From Saturnia japonica (taxonomy: Eukaryota > Arthropoda > Insecta > Lepidoptera > Saturniidae): 64,000 bases of DNA. Made by a program: the position numbers and the translations under genes. Each line of letters opens with the position of its first letter. Within the stretch, counting starts at the first letter, position 1. The DNA is taken from assembly GCA_033032175.1 (NCBI GenBank), contig CM065328.1:5766690-5830689 (forward strand), written 5' to 3'. Below, piece after piece: positions 11,228-22,279 of the stretch. The notes under the pieces are model-generated. The model was not told the DNA's origin. It saw nothing but the letters and a program-made list of their open reading frames with translations, and made no database searches.

Positions 11228-11325
11228 AGCCTAAGATGGTGGCACTTTAGACCTAGTGAGAAAACTGGCTCTCAAGTGCAGCTACTGGAACGCACCTATA
11301 GGTGCTTGGCGACAGATGTTCAAAT
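11228..11325 (+). repeat. family B repeat copy
   Basis: CCTAAGATGGTGG, then TGGCTCTCAAGTGCAGCTAC and TATAGGTGCTTGGCGACAGA match the family B core. Non-coding. Confidence 0.6.
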
Positions 11326-11734
11326 AATATTATAAAATCAATATTCTACGTACTACTACTATTTTTTAATCCCAATAAAGCTATACAGAATGGACCGTAC
11401 ACGTAACACGTTCTATTGAAGTAGGGTCAGCAATCCTAAGAAGTAATTGGAATTTAGTGTAAAGAAATGTATCAAAGAAATTCTCTAGATTGTACAGTGG
11501 GTTTATGTACAGTCAAAAGGAAAAATGTCGACGAGTTTTGTAACGAAGTTACTTATCGCGGCATGGGAGCTAAACTGAAAAAGCTGCTGAAGCGGCTGAA
11601 GAAGACACAAAAAGAACTAACACATAGATACATTTTAAGGATTTTCAAAACTATGACAGTCGTATATAAAACTATGACAGCCCAGCTGTCTTATGACCAG
11701 ATTTGTACGCACAGTACGTAGAACGTACTTATGT

Positions 11735-11755
11735 ACTGTACGTAGTATGTACAGT
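11735..11755. repeat. imperfect GTAC-rich dyad
   Basis: ACTGTAC and GTACAGT flank a 7-nt spacer inside a run of overlapping GTACGTAG repeats (11,704-11,755). Probably a short degenerate tandem array. Confidence 0.45.
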
Positions 11756-11779
11756 AAGCCGCTGATTTGGGATTATATT

Positions 11780-11945
11780 ATATCGTTCACTTATATCTTC
11801 CACTTTCACATCTTTCGCTTATTCCACATTCATCAGTCTTTTCATGCATGCTCATCGGTTTAGAGTACTCTTCACCTGACTTTTCTTGAAACGTCCCCAA
11901 CTACATCGAGGAACGTTCGTCTAGGTCTTCATGTTCCAACGCCTT
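11780..11945 (+). repeat. dispersed repeat family K, copy 1
   Basis: TCTTTTCATGCATGCTCATC and the text before it match 55,940-56,075 (TCTTTTCATGCATGCTCGTC). Non-coding, of unknown class. Confidence 0.6.
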
Positions 11946-12163
11946 ATGAACTTGTATAGTCATTCTTTTTGTTTATAATATTATGAAAATTATTATTTTC
12001 TTATGGACGAGTGTACGTGTGAGAGTGAACTAGTGTACAAAAGAAAAAGTGCATTAAAATATTCAATCAAGTTATATTTAAATGTTATGATGAAAATAAA
12101 ATTATATTTTTGTAAAGACTTTTTTCATCGACTGTAACTCTTTGCTTATTGGTTGTGCGGAAG

Positions 12164-12181
12164 TTCCGGTTGGTACCGGAA
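12164..12181. repeat. TTCCGGT/ACCGGAA hairpin
   Basis: A seven-base perfect inverted repeat around TGGT, at the start of a GC-richer patch (12,150-12,340) that also holds CACGTGAC. The patch has no frame I recognise. Confidence 0.45.
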
Positions 12182-12654
12182 ATGATTGACACTATACAAC
12201 ACAAGCATGTGCGGCTGCTCGTGGCTCGTTTGAGTGTCACGTGACTTCGACACTACGTTACCCGCTTTCAGAACAAATATGGGGATGTTAGGCTTGTTTG
12301 TCGCTTTCCGGTTTATGAATTGGTGTTAGATAGTGATTTACGCATCAAAGCAAACTGTTTGGGAGTAATTCGAGGGTAGTTTGTGAGAGATAAAGTTACT
12401 TTAAAATTTTTTATATGTATACACCCAACTATTTGTATACTACGGCGTCGCTTGCAAAAAAAAAAATTATTCAACATAGACTCTAGACATTAGACTTATG
12501 AACTTTGAAAAAATACTACTTACCGGTTCATTGGAATGATGGTTCAGTAGTAGCGTGTACAGACACACGTCGATCGACTTGAGTTCAAATCCATACACTG
12601 AGAGAGCTTTACGAGAAGTAAACAAACATTGGTTCTCATGAAGAATTAGTAGCT

Positions 12655-13015
12655 TTGTGCTTATTACTCCGAAGCACAAATCCATGGCTTTCCGAGGTTC
12701 ATTTAAGTTTGCGGCTTCACGATGCTGGAATAATTTACCGCCGCCACTTCGCGCTTTAAAAACATTCCAAACCTTTAAAGTGACGCTTAAAAAACTTTTA
12801 GTTACAGACCAGAATTGTAGCTTAGCGTGATCATAAAGGTGTGAACTCCTCACTCTCTCTAACACAGTTTTAATTGCTCTTTTTCTTATAAATTTTTTAT
12901 ACATTATTAGTATGTTTGTTTTTAAATTTACTACTTGTATTTTTTATTTGTGTTGGTTTTATGTTTTTATAATTTTAGTTTTTGAAGTGTTGTGTGGCAA
13001 ATAAATAAACTTTTT
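12655..13015 (+). pseudogene. LINE 3' end with ORF2 C-terminus
   Basis: Plus-strand frame about 12,682-12,831 reads MAFRGSFKFAASRCWNNLPP, then LRALKTFQTFKVTLKKLL and a stop (TGA). This is the familiar 'F..AA.R.WN.LP..L R..  .F K..LK..L' tail of non-LTR retrotransposon ORF2 proteins of the CR1/Jockey/RTE type. It is followed by an AT-rich 3' UTR ending in AAATAAATAAAC (about 13,000-13,011), a probable A-rich tail. Upstream coding is lost or out of frame. The 145-codon minus-strand frame over the same region (12,467-12,904) is its antisense shadow. Confidence 0.7.
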
Positions 13016-13019
13016 ATCT

Positions 13020-14138
13020 TTCTTCTCTTAGATGTAAATATATTTTTTACTGTGTATATTATAATATTGTGTTGCGAAAAGTAGGAAGTATCTATTGAGT
13101 CCGACACAGAATGCAGCATTGCGGGAATTTAAAAGTCAATAAGTCAATAACTTAAAGCGAAACCGCTGTGGGATTCTGAGCCTTGTAAAACTTTAAAACT
13201 GGATAAACAAGATACATTGCTGTTTGTGGAACTATCTAGAACTTTGCAGTCTGTAACTACTGTTACTCAACCAATTATTCATCTCGTTTTGTTACTCTTT
13301 CTTTTATAGGGTAATTGAGAAGGATGACGTATTTTAGATTACACTTTTTGGGAGTATGCAAAAGTACTTGATTTTATTTTATTTATTATAGCTCACCAAT
13401 ATAACATAGGATTGTACATTTTCATTTTAATTGTAGATATAAATAACTATATTAAATATATCATCTCTATTATATTTATTATTTATTTATTCATATATAA
13501 AATGATAACGGACCGACTGACTACATTATATCAATGCACAGACCAAACTACTGGTACTAGGACCTTGAAAATTTATGTTCCTTTTACATTGTAAATGAGC
13601 ACTACATTTTTGAAATTTCAATCACTAAGGTGGAGAAAAAGAGAAAAAAAATCTGTGTGGAAATCCGTCATAAATGCTATTTAGCAAGTCAGTTACAAAG
13701 TGAAAAAGACGTGTTTCCTAGTTTTTCCAAATTCAATACCCAAGGGTGTAGAAGATGGGGCGAACGTTTGTATAATACAAGTAACGACATCTATTAGCCA
13801 AAGGCAGTATCAACGAAAGCTTTCATAATAAATTAGGTATAAAAATCCAAAAAAATTATTATAGTATATAATAAAAAAATATTAATATTATTTTTATAGT
13901 TAATCGATCTGTTAAAAATCCACACTATTTGCTACGTAAAATGTTATCTGAAAATTCCAATTTTCCGATGCGATCAACTTTTCATTTAATTTTTCAAGAG
14001 GGAAATGCAAAAATCAAATTCGTTTTGATCGTACGTCATCAATACTCGAGTATTTTAATACAGCCAGTTCATAAAAAACCTGGTTCACAATCATATCTAC
14101 CTAGTAAATGAAGTTAGTCGAAAAACTTATATGTACGA
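13020..14138. other. AT-rich stretch without gene
   Basis: No protein similarity and no repeat recognised with confidence. Confidence 0.5.
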
Positions 14139-14200
14139 TTGGTCCGCCGCGCCGCCCCGCGCCGCGCCAGGCCACGCCGCGCCGTGTCTCCTCGTAGGAA
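14139..14200 (+). other. isolated GC/CpG-rich run
   Basis: About 55 bp composed almost entirely of CGCGCC-like units (GCGCCGCCCCGCGCCGCGCC and continuation) in otherwise about 65-70% AT DNA. It could be a low-complexity insertion or a CpG-dense regulatory or 5' exon patch. The frame across it (14,139-14,357) has an Arg/Pro/Ala-rich start but no domain. Confidence 0.55.
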
Positions 14201-14939
14201 ATGTGAAAAATATATTGCGCACACTAAATCAGTTTTGCAACGAAAAAAGTTTCTCTCTCAGTTGGAAATGAAATTTCATTGCATATGCAGTGGATTCACT
14301 AAAAGAGCAGACTACTATAATAATAAATATGTGGATGGAGATCACGAAATGCAGTGAAAATTAAAATAATATACGTCAGTATTTGCTAGTACAGACGCGG
14401 CTCAATTTTATCTACATACTTTGCACACTGACTGGGTATTCTTTTGTATCGCACAGGATATTGCATATTGCTTGCGAATTAATTTATAGTGCAGTTTATG
14501 CAGGCTTGGCACGCACTTACTTTAAGTCACTCACCACCACTCTAGCCCATGGCTCTCGTACAACTGATGCGGTGCGCTCGAGTCGCTCGAGATAGTGTAT
14601 TGACTGTTTATGTCTCGGTGTAGGTATGCCTATACAAATAGTATATATATATTACATTATATACATTTAGGTATATTATAGTTCTACATAAACTACAAAT
14701 AGTGTTAGAATTTCAGTCTTCTTTGAAAAACGAAGTGTGCGACATGTAAAATATTGATATTTGCTGTACAAAAGTCAAAGAAATGATACAATGGGATAAA
14801 AATAAGAAAAGACGTAATTAGGATAGTATAATTATTTTTATGCCAAACTATAATTATTAACTTCCGAAGATCAGTTATACAGCACTTCAGAAGGGTGAAG
14901 AATTTTTTTAAAAATTACAAGTATTGAATCGCTACCAGC

Positions 14940-15150
14940 ATACGTCAGGTGTAAATAAAATGATCGAGGTTTGCCGTTGCACATGGATAGATTTTGATAC
15001 TTTTTGTTTTACTCCTCAAAAACTTTGCACTTATAAAAAACACGATATTTTCATTCAATAAAGAGCTATTAAAGTTTTAAGAAAGTAAAAATTTTATAAG
15101 CATTACACGTTCTTCTGTCGTCCAGGCGAGTGAAACCCCCGGCTAGTTAT
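14940..15150 (+). mobile_element. Helitron-like repeat, family E copy 1
   Basis: Matches 27,305-27,562 and 31,545-31,690: GTAAATAAAATGATCGAG, CGATATTTTCATTCAATAAA, then TACACGTTCTTCTGTCGTCC. It ends at GGCTAGT (15,141-15,147) followed by T, compatible with a Helitron CTRRT 3' end inserted in front of T. Non-coding. Confidence 0.55.
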
Positions 15151-15184
15151 ATAATAATTACAATATTTTAGTGAACATACAGAG

Positions 15185-15480
15185 ATGGAGTCACCTCTAA
15201 ATACAGGCAACTATAACTATCATTCACATAATGATGAACGCTATATTAATAATCTTTTGACAGTAAAATTAGCTTACTATGATCCTTGAACTCACTCTCC
15301 GGCAAATAGATAATGTGCTTAGAGATCGTATTATAGAGCCTAACACTTTTAACTGAAAACTTTTACTACTTATTCTTACTAAGTCTAAAAGACGGATAAT
15401 TGATAGACCATGGTCTTATTATAGCTGTAAATTAGATATAATTTTGCTCTGTATTAAGCTATAATAGTAAATATATTGAA
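15185..15480 (-). repeat. LINE 3' end, family A copy 2
   Basis: Aligns with 26,240-26,560 (AGAGATGGAGTCAC, ATCATTCACATAATGATGAA, TTTTGACAGTAAAA, TTATAGAGCCTAACA). On the minus strand it is a degraded ORF2 C-terminus of the same LINE family. Confidence 0.65.
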
Positions 15481-15769
15481 AACTTTAAAAAATCTGACTA
15501 GAAACTAAGATAGATCGTTTAGTACAAACTAGTCTGAGAAATATGAATATTCCATACGGTTAGGACTTATATGTCTAAATTACATAATGCTAGAAAAAAA
15601 TAGAAATGTTGGTTTAAGTTAATTTAATAAACTTAACATAAAATTAAATGCATATTGATTAATATTTATAGATAATGTAATAGAATAATGAAATATTAGT
15701 GATATTATACTTCTAGGCTCTACTATATTTAGTCAACATTAGTACACTCTCCTCGACGATAACGCCTCT

Positions 15770-15925
15770 ATCGTTTGTCACGTGGCGGTGGTGTCCCTAT
15801 AAAGTGCAGGGAGCTGAGTGATGGGGACATCGAGGCTGAGCACCTTAAGCGCTCGCCCCAAGCCCGGTAAAGCTGTAAAAGTCATCAGCGGCTTTATTCA
15901 TTTCGGGCCCCTCAGGCTTACAGTG
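15770..15925 (+). repeat. Jockey-type LINE 3' UTR fragment
   Basis: GC-rich CACCTTAAGCGCTCGCCCCA, followed by AGCCCGGTAAAG, is nearly identical to the reverse complement of 59,230-59,280, the 3' UTR of the Jockey copy at 59.2-60.1 kb. This is therefore a second, more severely 5'-truncated insertion of the same family on the opposite strand, followed by a (TA)n run. Confidence 0.65.
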
Positions 15926-15939
15926 TAGTCAGTTATTAA

Positions 15940-15959
15940 ATATATATATATATATATAT
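15940..15959. repeat. (TA)n microsatellite
   Basis: About 9.5 TA units directly downstream of the LINE 3' UTR fragment; it may mark the decayed tail of that insertion. Confidence 0.8.
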
Positions 15960-16499
15960 GGGGAATTCTGTATTCGTATAGAAAGGAACGTTACACTGTC
16001 AGTGTGCTCAACTATTATGTGAAGTACTTACGGGCAATAAATATTTGCATGCTTTGACCTATGCTATAGCTACTTATATTTCACGGTCTCGTCGTGACCA
16101 TGAATTGAAAAATGACTCATGAATATTTTCAGTTATGTGAATTCTAATAGTCTCATATAGTCTATGGATTGAACGCGCCGGGATCCGGCTCGTGGAGGGT
16201 TGGATTAACTGAAATAAATTTAGTCTAGGAAACACTAATGCTGTATAATTATAATTCGGTTAGTTTTGTTAATGTGCTTACGTTAGTTAAGTTAATGTTA
16301 CAACGTTAGGTTTTTATGATACAACTGTTATTTGAAAAAAATATTATTAATATGCTTTTGTATTGCTGAGTCTATAATTTGATCCTACCTGATGGTAAAA
16401 AAGGATGTACTTGGAAATCAATACAATAATCGTACAAAGGATAAGCTTAAGAATATATGAAAAGATAAATAATAACGAACGGCAAGTTTAACCTTTTTT

Positions 16500-16705
16500 G
16501 TACAAACACGTCGATTGAAAATTATTGATTAAATATCGATTATTTAAAAATGCGATGACATCAATTATTTTGTAAAAAAAAGCTATAGTTTAACAAATAA
16601 CTATCGACCTTCCCGTGATCAAATTATGTACCTTCCATTTAAACTATAAATGTACCAATCGATAGTGAAAATGACTATCGATTAATCGATAGACAATCGA
16701 TATGT
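16500..16705. promoter_or_regulatory. cluster of ATCGAT motifs
   Basis: At least five CGAT-centred motifs occur in about 200 bp, including an 18-bp perfect palindrome CTATCGATTAATCGATAG (16,675-16,692) and neighbouring AATCGATAGT and CAATCGATATG. In insects, TATCGATA and CGATA cores are bound by DREF and BEAF-32 type factors. That role is inference only; the cluster may instead be a repeat. Confidence 0.35.
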
Positions 16706-16884
16706 AATGAACACTGCGATTGACGTAGTGAACAAACATTCTAGTTACCGCTTTTGCATAAACTAAATTAATATAAACTTGCATACTTAGATCAGATTAA
16801 TTTGCTAGTGTGGTACGCAGAACGCAATTGGACAAAAACAAATATTCAAATAATTATTTCAACTTAACAATGTTATTAATATTA

Positions 16885-16912
16885 GGTCTTTACCTATGAA
16901 ATTGCCGTTTTG
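16885..16912 (+). repeat. mariner left TIR
   Basis: 28-bp terminal repeat beginning GGTCTTTACC, preceded by TA. It is the 3' end of the minus-strand transposase unit. Confidence 0.9.
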
Positions 16913-16958
16913 TATGAAAAAATTTACACAATTTTTTTCCATATATTTTTTATTTGTA

Positions 16959-17978
16959 TTAATCGATGTAATCACCCATGCAATCAATGCATCTTTGCCA
17001 GCGCAGTGGCAGTTTATTGATGCCCTTCTTAAAGAAATCAGCTGGACGGGAGGCAACAAATTCTTCAAAGGCATTTTGTATTGCCTCTTGGGTATTGAAT
17101 TTTATTCCCGCCAAGGAGTTATCCAAATTGTGGAAAAAGTAGTAGTCTGTAGGCGCAAGGTCTGGTGAGTAGGGCGGACGACGGAGAACTTCCAACCCCA
17201 GTTCTTGCAACTTGGAGACCGTCTGCTGTGCAGTATGAGGTCGCTCGTTGTCGTGCAGGAGCAGCGGAGACGAGCGATTGACCAATGCTGGTTGGAGATG
17301 TGCCAGCTTCTCCATCATTGTGTTCAGTTCTTCATGGTAAACATCTGCAGTAATGCTCACCCCATTTGGTAAGAAGCTGTGATGAATCACACCGGCGCTA
17401 GACAACCAAACAATAACCATCACTTTTCTAGGGGTAAGTTTTCGTTTAGGGCATTGTTTAAGTGCTGAACCAGGATCCAACCAACTTGCTGAGCACTTGC
17501 GGTTGTCAAACAGAATCAATTTTTCATCGCAGGTAACAATGCGGTTCAAAATTCCTTCATTTGTGTGTTTGTTGAGCAGTGCAAGGCACGTCTCGACGCG
17601 TACTTCGCGCTTTCGATCATTGAGTTCGTGGGGCACCCATTTGTCAAGCTTTTTTACCTTGCCAATTTGACGCAAATGGACCAATATTGTTTTGACGCTA
17701 ACGTCGAAAGCTGCTGCTAATTCAGCCTTAGATTGTGTATCATAGCCTTCCACAATCGCCTTTAATTCGTCATTGTCGACCAAAGTCTTCGGACGACCGT
17801 GAGGTTCACTTTTCAGGTTGAAATTCCCAGAACGGAAGCGAGCAAACCAATAACAGGTGGTGCGTTGGTTTGTAGTGTTAGCTCCGTAAACGTCGTTGAT
17901 GTTGCGTGCCGCTTGTGCCGCGTTGCTGCCACGAGGGTACTCATATTCCTTAATTACTCGAATTTTTAACGTATCCAT
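16959..17978 (-). CDS. mariner transposase (cecropia-type, DD34D)
   Basis: A 339-residue cut-and-paste transposase, the usual mariner length (about 340-350). It acts in the nucleus, binding its TIRs with an N-terminal helix-turn-helix region (residues 1-110, including the GRPK linker at 61-64) and cutting with an RNase-H-fold catalytic domain. Visible landmarks are WVPHEL at 114-119, first aspartate D151 in TCDEK, second D243 in LLHDN, and third D278 in YSPDLAPTDY; 34 residues separate the last two. I chose the start at 17,978 (MDTLKI) because it aligns with mariner N-termini; 13 upstream in-frame codons, starting at 18,017, are outside the conserved protein. Cecropia-type placement rests on IGKVKKLDKWVPHEL and the C-terminal RWQRCIDC. 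The residue after DEK is Leu rather than the usual Trp, the one notable change. Intact, so function is possible but untested. Confidence 0.92.
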   Translation of the reverse strand: MDTLKIRVIKEYEYPRGSNAAQAARNINDVYGANTTNQRTTCYWFARFRSGNFNLKSEPHGRPKTLVDNDELKAIVEGYDTQSKAELAAAFDVSVKTILVHLRQIGKVKKLDKWVPHELNDRKREVRVETCLALLNKHTNEGILNRIVTCDEKLILFDNRKCSASWLDPGSALKQCPKRKLTPRKVMVIVWLSSAGVIHHSFLPNGVSITADVYHEELNTMMEKLAHLQPALVNRSSPLLLHDNERPHTAQQTVSKLQELGLEVLRRPPYSPDLAPTDYYFFHNLDNSLAGIKFNTQEAIQNAFEEFVASRPADFFKKGINKLPLRWQRCIDCMGDYID

Positions 17979-18137
17979 GATGACAAAAAAGATTGAAATG
18001 CGATGAAAATGAAACACTAATCAATAAACAAATGACTACTTTTGCAAAAAGAATTACATGTTTTTAAAATAAAATTAATTTGAAATTAGAATTCTTAGCC
18101 AAACAAAAATTATTTTGATTTGAAATGGCCAGTACTG

Positions 18138-18165
18138 CAGAACGGCAATTTCATAGGTAAAGACC
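18138..18165 (-). repeat. mariner right TIR
   Basis: Reverse complement matches the left TIR at 27 of 28 positions; followed by TA. The transposase promoter should lie between this TIR and the start codon at 17,978. Confidence 0.9.
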
Positions 18166-18169
18166 TATT

Positions 18170-19765
18170 ATTTTATTTATATGAAATGGCACAACTCGGT
18201 GTCCCATCCGAGCAGACGCAACGATAGAGCACTTTTACTTCAGGCTACACATGGCATTAGATGTTCCACGTCAATATGAATAATTATTTCGAGATTAATA
18301 CAAGTGGTTATAGTTAGTAGAATAAATTAAATCTAAATTACATGGTACTGGAATAAAAAGGTTCTAATAAATAGATCCTATGTAAATAGTTTCATATTAA
18401 ACAGATTATAATTTTAAAGAAAAAGGCCTTGTATAATCACCAAAAAGGTACAGAGTGTATACTGAATTTAAATAATTTAGCAATATACAAAAGTTTAACA
18501 GCAGCGAATTGTCCAAAACGGTGTGCCAGCAAGCTGTTTTCTTAAACAAGGCACGTAATGCCTAGTAATGTACCTAGTTAGTTAAGTTTGATGCAAGAGG
18601 TCAACCGATGCGCGCAAACTTACTAGGAAGCGAGTTTAATTTGGTTTAAGTTTTTCTCCTAACATGTATTCGAAGTACGTAGATTAAAACTTATTTTATT
18701 TTCTACGTCTCTAGAGATAGCACAATTAATAATTTCTCATCTTTGAAGAATTTCAATTTATTAATCCCTCGACTCAAACAAGTTTAACAAGACGTGTCTG
18801 TATGTCCCATCGTAGCTACCAAACGAATGAACTAATTTTGATTTGAGTGTTCTTAGCTATGATTTAAAAATATGTTCAGCCATTTACAGATCATCAGCGC
18901 TTTTGTCATTTATTTATTAAAAAAGCACCAAGCAACGCGCATATTTTTCTTGAGCCATTTTTACAATTCATTGTAAGTCTAATACAGACAGATATGCGAA
19001 CATATTATTGATTGATGAAAGAATGTGGACAACTGCCACAGATCTGATTGATTCCAAGTTAGGTAAATTGCAAGATATCAAAATCTAGATGTGGTGTTAT
19101 TCTTATAATCCCTAGCATCATGACTTCCAATAAATCAGCGTTCTTACTTGCTAAATTAATATCTCAAAAGATCCATTATTTGGGACTCCCTGTTTGCTCC
19201 ATTATTTATTTGTCTTCCTAGAAATAACTTTTTTGAATTATCTTATAATTTACTATTTCTTAACCTATTACATTCTGTCCCCGATACTCCTTCTTTTTAA
19301 TATTTTTATAAAGCATCTCCATCTCTTTTGTATTCATTCTTATTTTAACTAAAGCTTCACTTAGACATGATAATGCAGCATTATCTGAAATCAACAAGAT
19401 ACCCATCTCTTCATCAACTTACAGCAGAGTGTGTCGTGTTTGAGCTTATTGATATGGTCTAAACAAATAGGTTATTGGTAATATTATTGTTTATTAACTT
19501 TTTTAAAGTAATTTTCCGTTCTTCATTTTGTTGTTTGTCTTTGTTCTTGTCAAGCTTCTTCTTTGTTATTGTTGAGAAATATGAAAATAGTTTAAAATTG
19601 TTATTGCCATTTGTTGAGCCTTTTCCTAATGAAAATATATTAGCCACTGGGGGTAGCCTAAATAAAACAGAAATCATCTATAGTTTTAGTAAACAATCAG
19701 ATTGAATCTATATTATTATGAAGCAGATACTAAATTCAGACATTCATCCAGTACTTGGCGACAAG
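18170..19765. other. AT-rich stretch without gene
   Basis: No protein-like frame or confident repeat. The opposite frames at 19,459-19,705 are mutual shadows of low-complexity sequence. Confidence 0.5.
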
Positions 19766-19769
19766 TCCA

Positions 19770-20045
19770 GATCCCTATCACCCTGCTTGATCACTAGATA
19801 TACACCGGCTGATCCCGGAATATGCGTACCTACCACTACGACGGGTGTTCCAACTGGTGTATGGTGATAACGATCCAGTCCAACACAATTGTTGTATCTT
19901 AACAGCCAGCGAATCAAAAATTATGGACACATGAAAATCATCTATTATAAAAAAGGCTTGGTTGTGAGACGTCAACTTTCTAGTGTGTTTGTCAATTAAA
20001 TAATCACATCCTCGTCTGATTGAACGCACTTTGACCTCGACTTCA
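19770..20045 (+). repeat. dispersed repeat family L copy (diverged)
   Basis: TATACACCGGCTGATCCCGG and the following ACTACGACGGG resemble 32,148-32,185, 33,525-33,600 and 35,478-35,545, where the core is a rotation of 'GCTGATCYCGRAACRYGACA' plus 'ACTATGACGGG'. Non-coding. Confidence 0.45.
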
Positions 20046-20049
20046 TAGT

Positions 20050-21390
20050 CCTGACTAATTGGCAGCTGCTGACATTATTACAATATATTCCTTTAAAGTA
20101 TTTACAAAACCCATTCTGAAGGATCAACTGAACTATCTGTTCAGTGTGCGAATCATTAACATATTAATACGTAAATTGATAATTTATGGACGTAAACTGG
20201 TATCTATTTATCCATATTGACGCTTGAGAGATGCGATGACGTTACAAGTTAAGATATACTACAGGCCATAGAAAAATACGGCCCAATATATGATGCCGAC
20301 ACTTAGTTTCAATTAGGTTTTATTTGATTTATAACAGATGATAGTTAGTGATTTTTATGTCATGGTTTTATCAGTGTTCAATTTATTCGAGCAACTTTCC
20401 ACCGCTCCTCTGCTTATGGACCCATATAACCTGTCGTTGTTCTCACTTCAGCTTGCCAGAGTGCTTGAGTTTCATGGTTACTGCTTCGTTGCTTAAGGTC
20501 GTAGCGTAAAGTTATATTGCTTTTAATCCATATCAATATTTCTATTATTATTCTTATCATTAATGTATTTGCTATCGGGGATAACCTTATTTAATTAGAT
20601 ATTTAGACATTTCAAATTGTTCGCTGTATATTTTCAGACTTTTGCCCGAGATTTTCTTAACGTTTTATTGGAAAAGAAACGAATTATACGCCATCTGTTG
20701 TAAACACGTTGTACTAATTCAGAAATCTTACCGAGCATGCACACAACAATTTACTAAAGATTTAGCGCAATTGGATGAATATGTTAGGTACACATAGGAT
20801 TTAAGTAAACAACAAATCAGATAGGTTATTTTTATTAGGTTAGGATAATATCGCTTTCAATTATACTATTTTCTGTTTAGTTTTTCCTATAATATTACAG
20901 AATGATAATATAGAAAACCATCAAAAACGACACCAGTATAAAAACAATATAAAATGAAATTTAATTAAAATTCAAGAAGATAAAATTTTGTGAACCCTAA
21001 AAAGCATCGTTAGAAAATAGTCTTGGAAATTGGACGCCACATGTTACAGAATGCGATGCCAAAAGCAATAACAATATCGGCAAGTTGTGAACGCTGCGTT
21101 TCTGACCGAATAACTTCCCGTATTGAATGTTCGGACTCGATCTAGATATCTGCAATCGCTGTCGACCATCAATGTAACTAATTGGCCGTGTAATTTATGC
21201 GGCAGGTCACTTTGACTAATGACGGTAGTTTGTACTTAAACCGCTTGCTTTGGTCCGATTGTATCCTTATATATTAAGCGATAGTTAGTTTCGCGGCTTT
21301 ACTTCAATATTTCATACATATTTACTACAGTAATTTCTGTAAGCTTCTTTGTTTCTGATATATAAATTTTCATTGTAGAAAATAATATAG
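20050..21390. other. AT-rich stretch without gene
   Basis: No frame or repeat recognised with confidence. Confidence 0.45.
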
Positions 21391-21394
21391 AATT

Positions 21395-21565
21395 AGAATT
21401 ACAGACGGTCTGCCAGCGGCATAATAATTGCAGTTTGCTTGCGGTTTGGGTGCAGTTGATACAACTGCATCGAAACAGAAAACTGACTGCGCAGTCCGTC
21501 TGAAGCCAGCGTAAAGTTCTAACAACTACTCTGTATTAGAACTGCACACTAACGGGTGCAGTCGG
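21395..21565. repeat. GCAGT-rich dyad repeat family H, copy 1
   Basis: Contains ATAATTGCAGTTTGCTTGCG, TTGATACAACTGCATCGA and GACTGCGCAGTCCGTCTG. The same ordered blocks appear at 61,640-61,880. CTGCAGT/ACTGCAC words recur on both strands, giving nested imperfect dyads. Class unknown; possibly a fold-back or MITE relic. Confidence 0.65.
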
Positions 21566-21582
21566 TTATCGGTTTATTGCAG

Positions 21583-21850
21583 CGGTGGCAAACAAGTATA
21601 CAGCCCGCCTGATGCCGCGGCTACCGTAGCTTATGGACGCTTGAAATACCATAGAAATCACTAGCGCGTTGCCAACCTTAAGCCCCCCCTCAACAAAAGA
21701 GCCCCTGAAACTCTACCCACCAAAGGAACACAGCTCTAGGTTATTTGGCTGTGATCTTCTATAAGGTAGAGGTATTCCAACAGTCGGCCTGCTAAAAGTA
21801 GAGATAAATGTCCAAAGAAATTCCGCTGTGTCCTATTTTTTTACCTGAAT
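21583..21850 (+). repeat. dispersed repeat family G, copy 1
   Basis: GGTGGCAAACAAGTATACAG, CTACCGTAGCTTATGGACGC and AGTTATTTGG-like strings align over about 260 bp with 53,990-54,265; a partial reverse copy lies at 52,150-52,285. I recognise the 'acaaacaagcatacggcccacctgatgg' type of text as a common lepidopteran dispersed repeat. No product. Confidence 0.7.
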
Positions 21851-22279
21851 GCAATACCAATCCAATATTATTAATATTGGATAATTTTTTACGAGTTTAC
21901 CGAAGCATAAATTAATTTTATATTTATTTATTAACAGTAACAGACAGTACACAGTTACACAGGTAACAGTTTTTATTAACTGGTATCATGAGATGATACG
22001 GTCTCCATATATATCGATTATCGTATAACTCTCGCTATATTATTTATTACAAGAAATGAAATGACAAATTAAAAGTTTGCACGATTAAATATAAGAATGA
22101 TCTATCTAATAATATTAATTTTCCAATTCAACATTTTACATTAGATTCTTTGCTCTATGGGCAGTCCATTTTTCATTATGTTATACATTCGTGATATAAA
22201 TAAAGCCTTTTATTGTAGGTATATAAGTTTAGCTTTTAATCACAATGTCACCTAAAGTTATGTTACGATGTGAATTAAG

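Larger units (their letters stand above)
16885..18165 (-). mobile_element. complete DD34D mariner element, 1281 bp
   Basis: Terminal inverted repeats start GGTCTTTACCTATGAAATTG at both ends. They are identical for 25 bases, then differ by one in the next three. TA dinucleotides flank the element at 16,883-16,884 and 18,166-18,167, the standard mariner target duplication. The interior holds a single uninterrupted transposase gene on the minus strand. The near-perfect TIRs and the open frame both point to recent activity. Confidence 0.93.

Noticed and set aside
11467..11721. 84-codon Lys-rich frame (LKKLLKRLKKTQKEL)
   Set aside because: Part of it (around 11,540-11,580) is repeated in the SINE-like sequence at 7.9 kb, so it is repeat-derived; helical appearance is composition only.
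12467..12904. 145-codon minus-strand open frame
   Set aside because: It is antisense to a plus-strand LINE ORF2 tail with recognisable WNNLPP motif; no protein-like features of its own.
16959..18017. Upstream Met at 18,017 as the mariner start
   Set aside because: The extra 13 residues do not fit mariner N-termini; the Met at 17,978 does.
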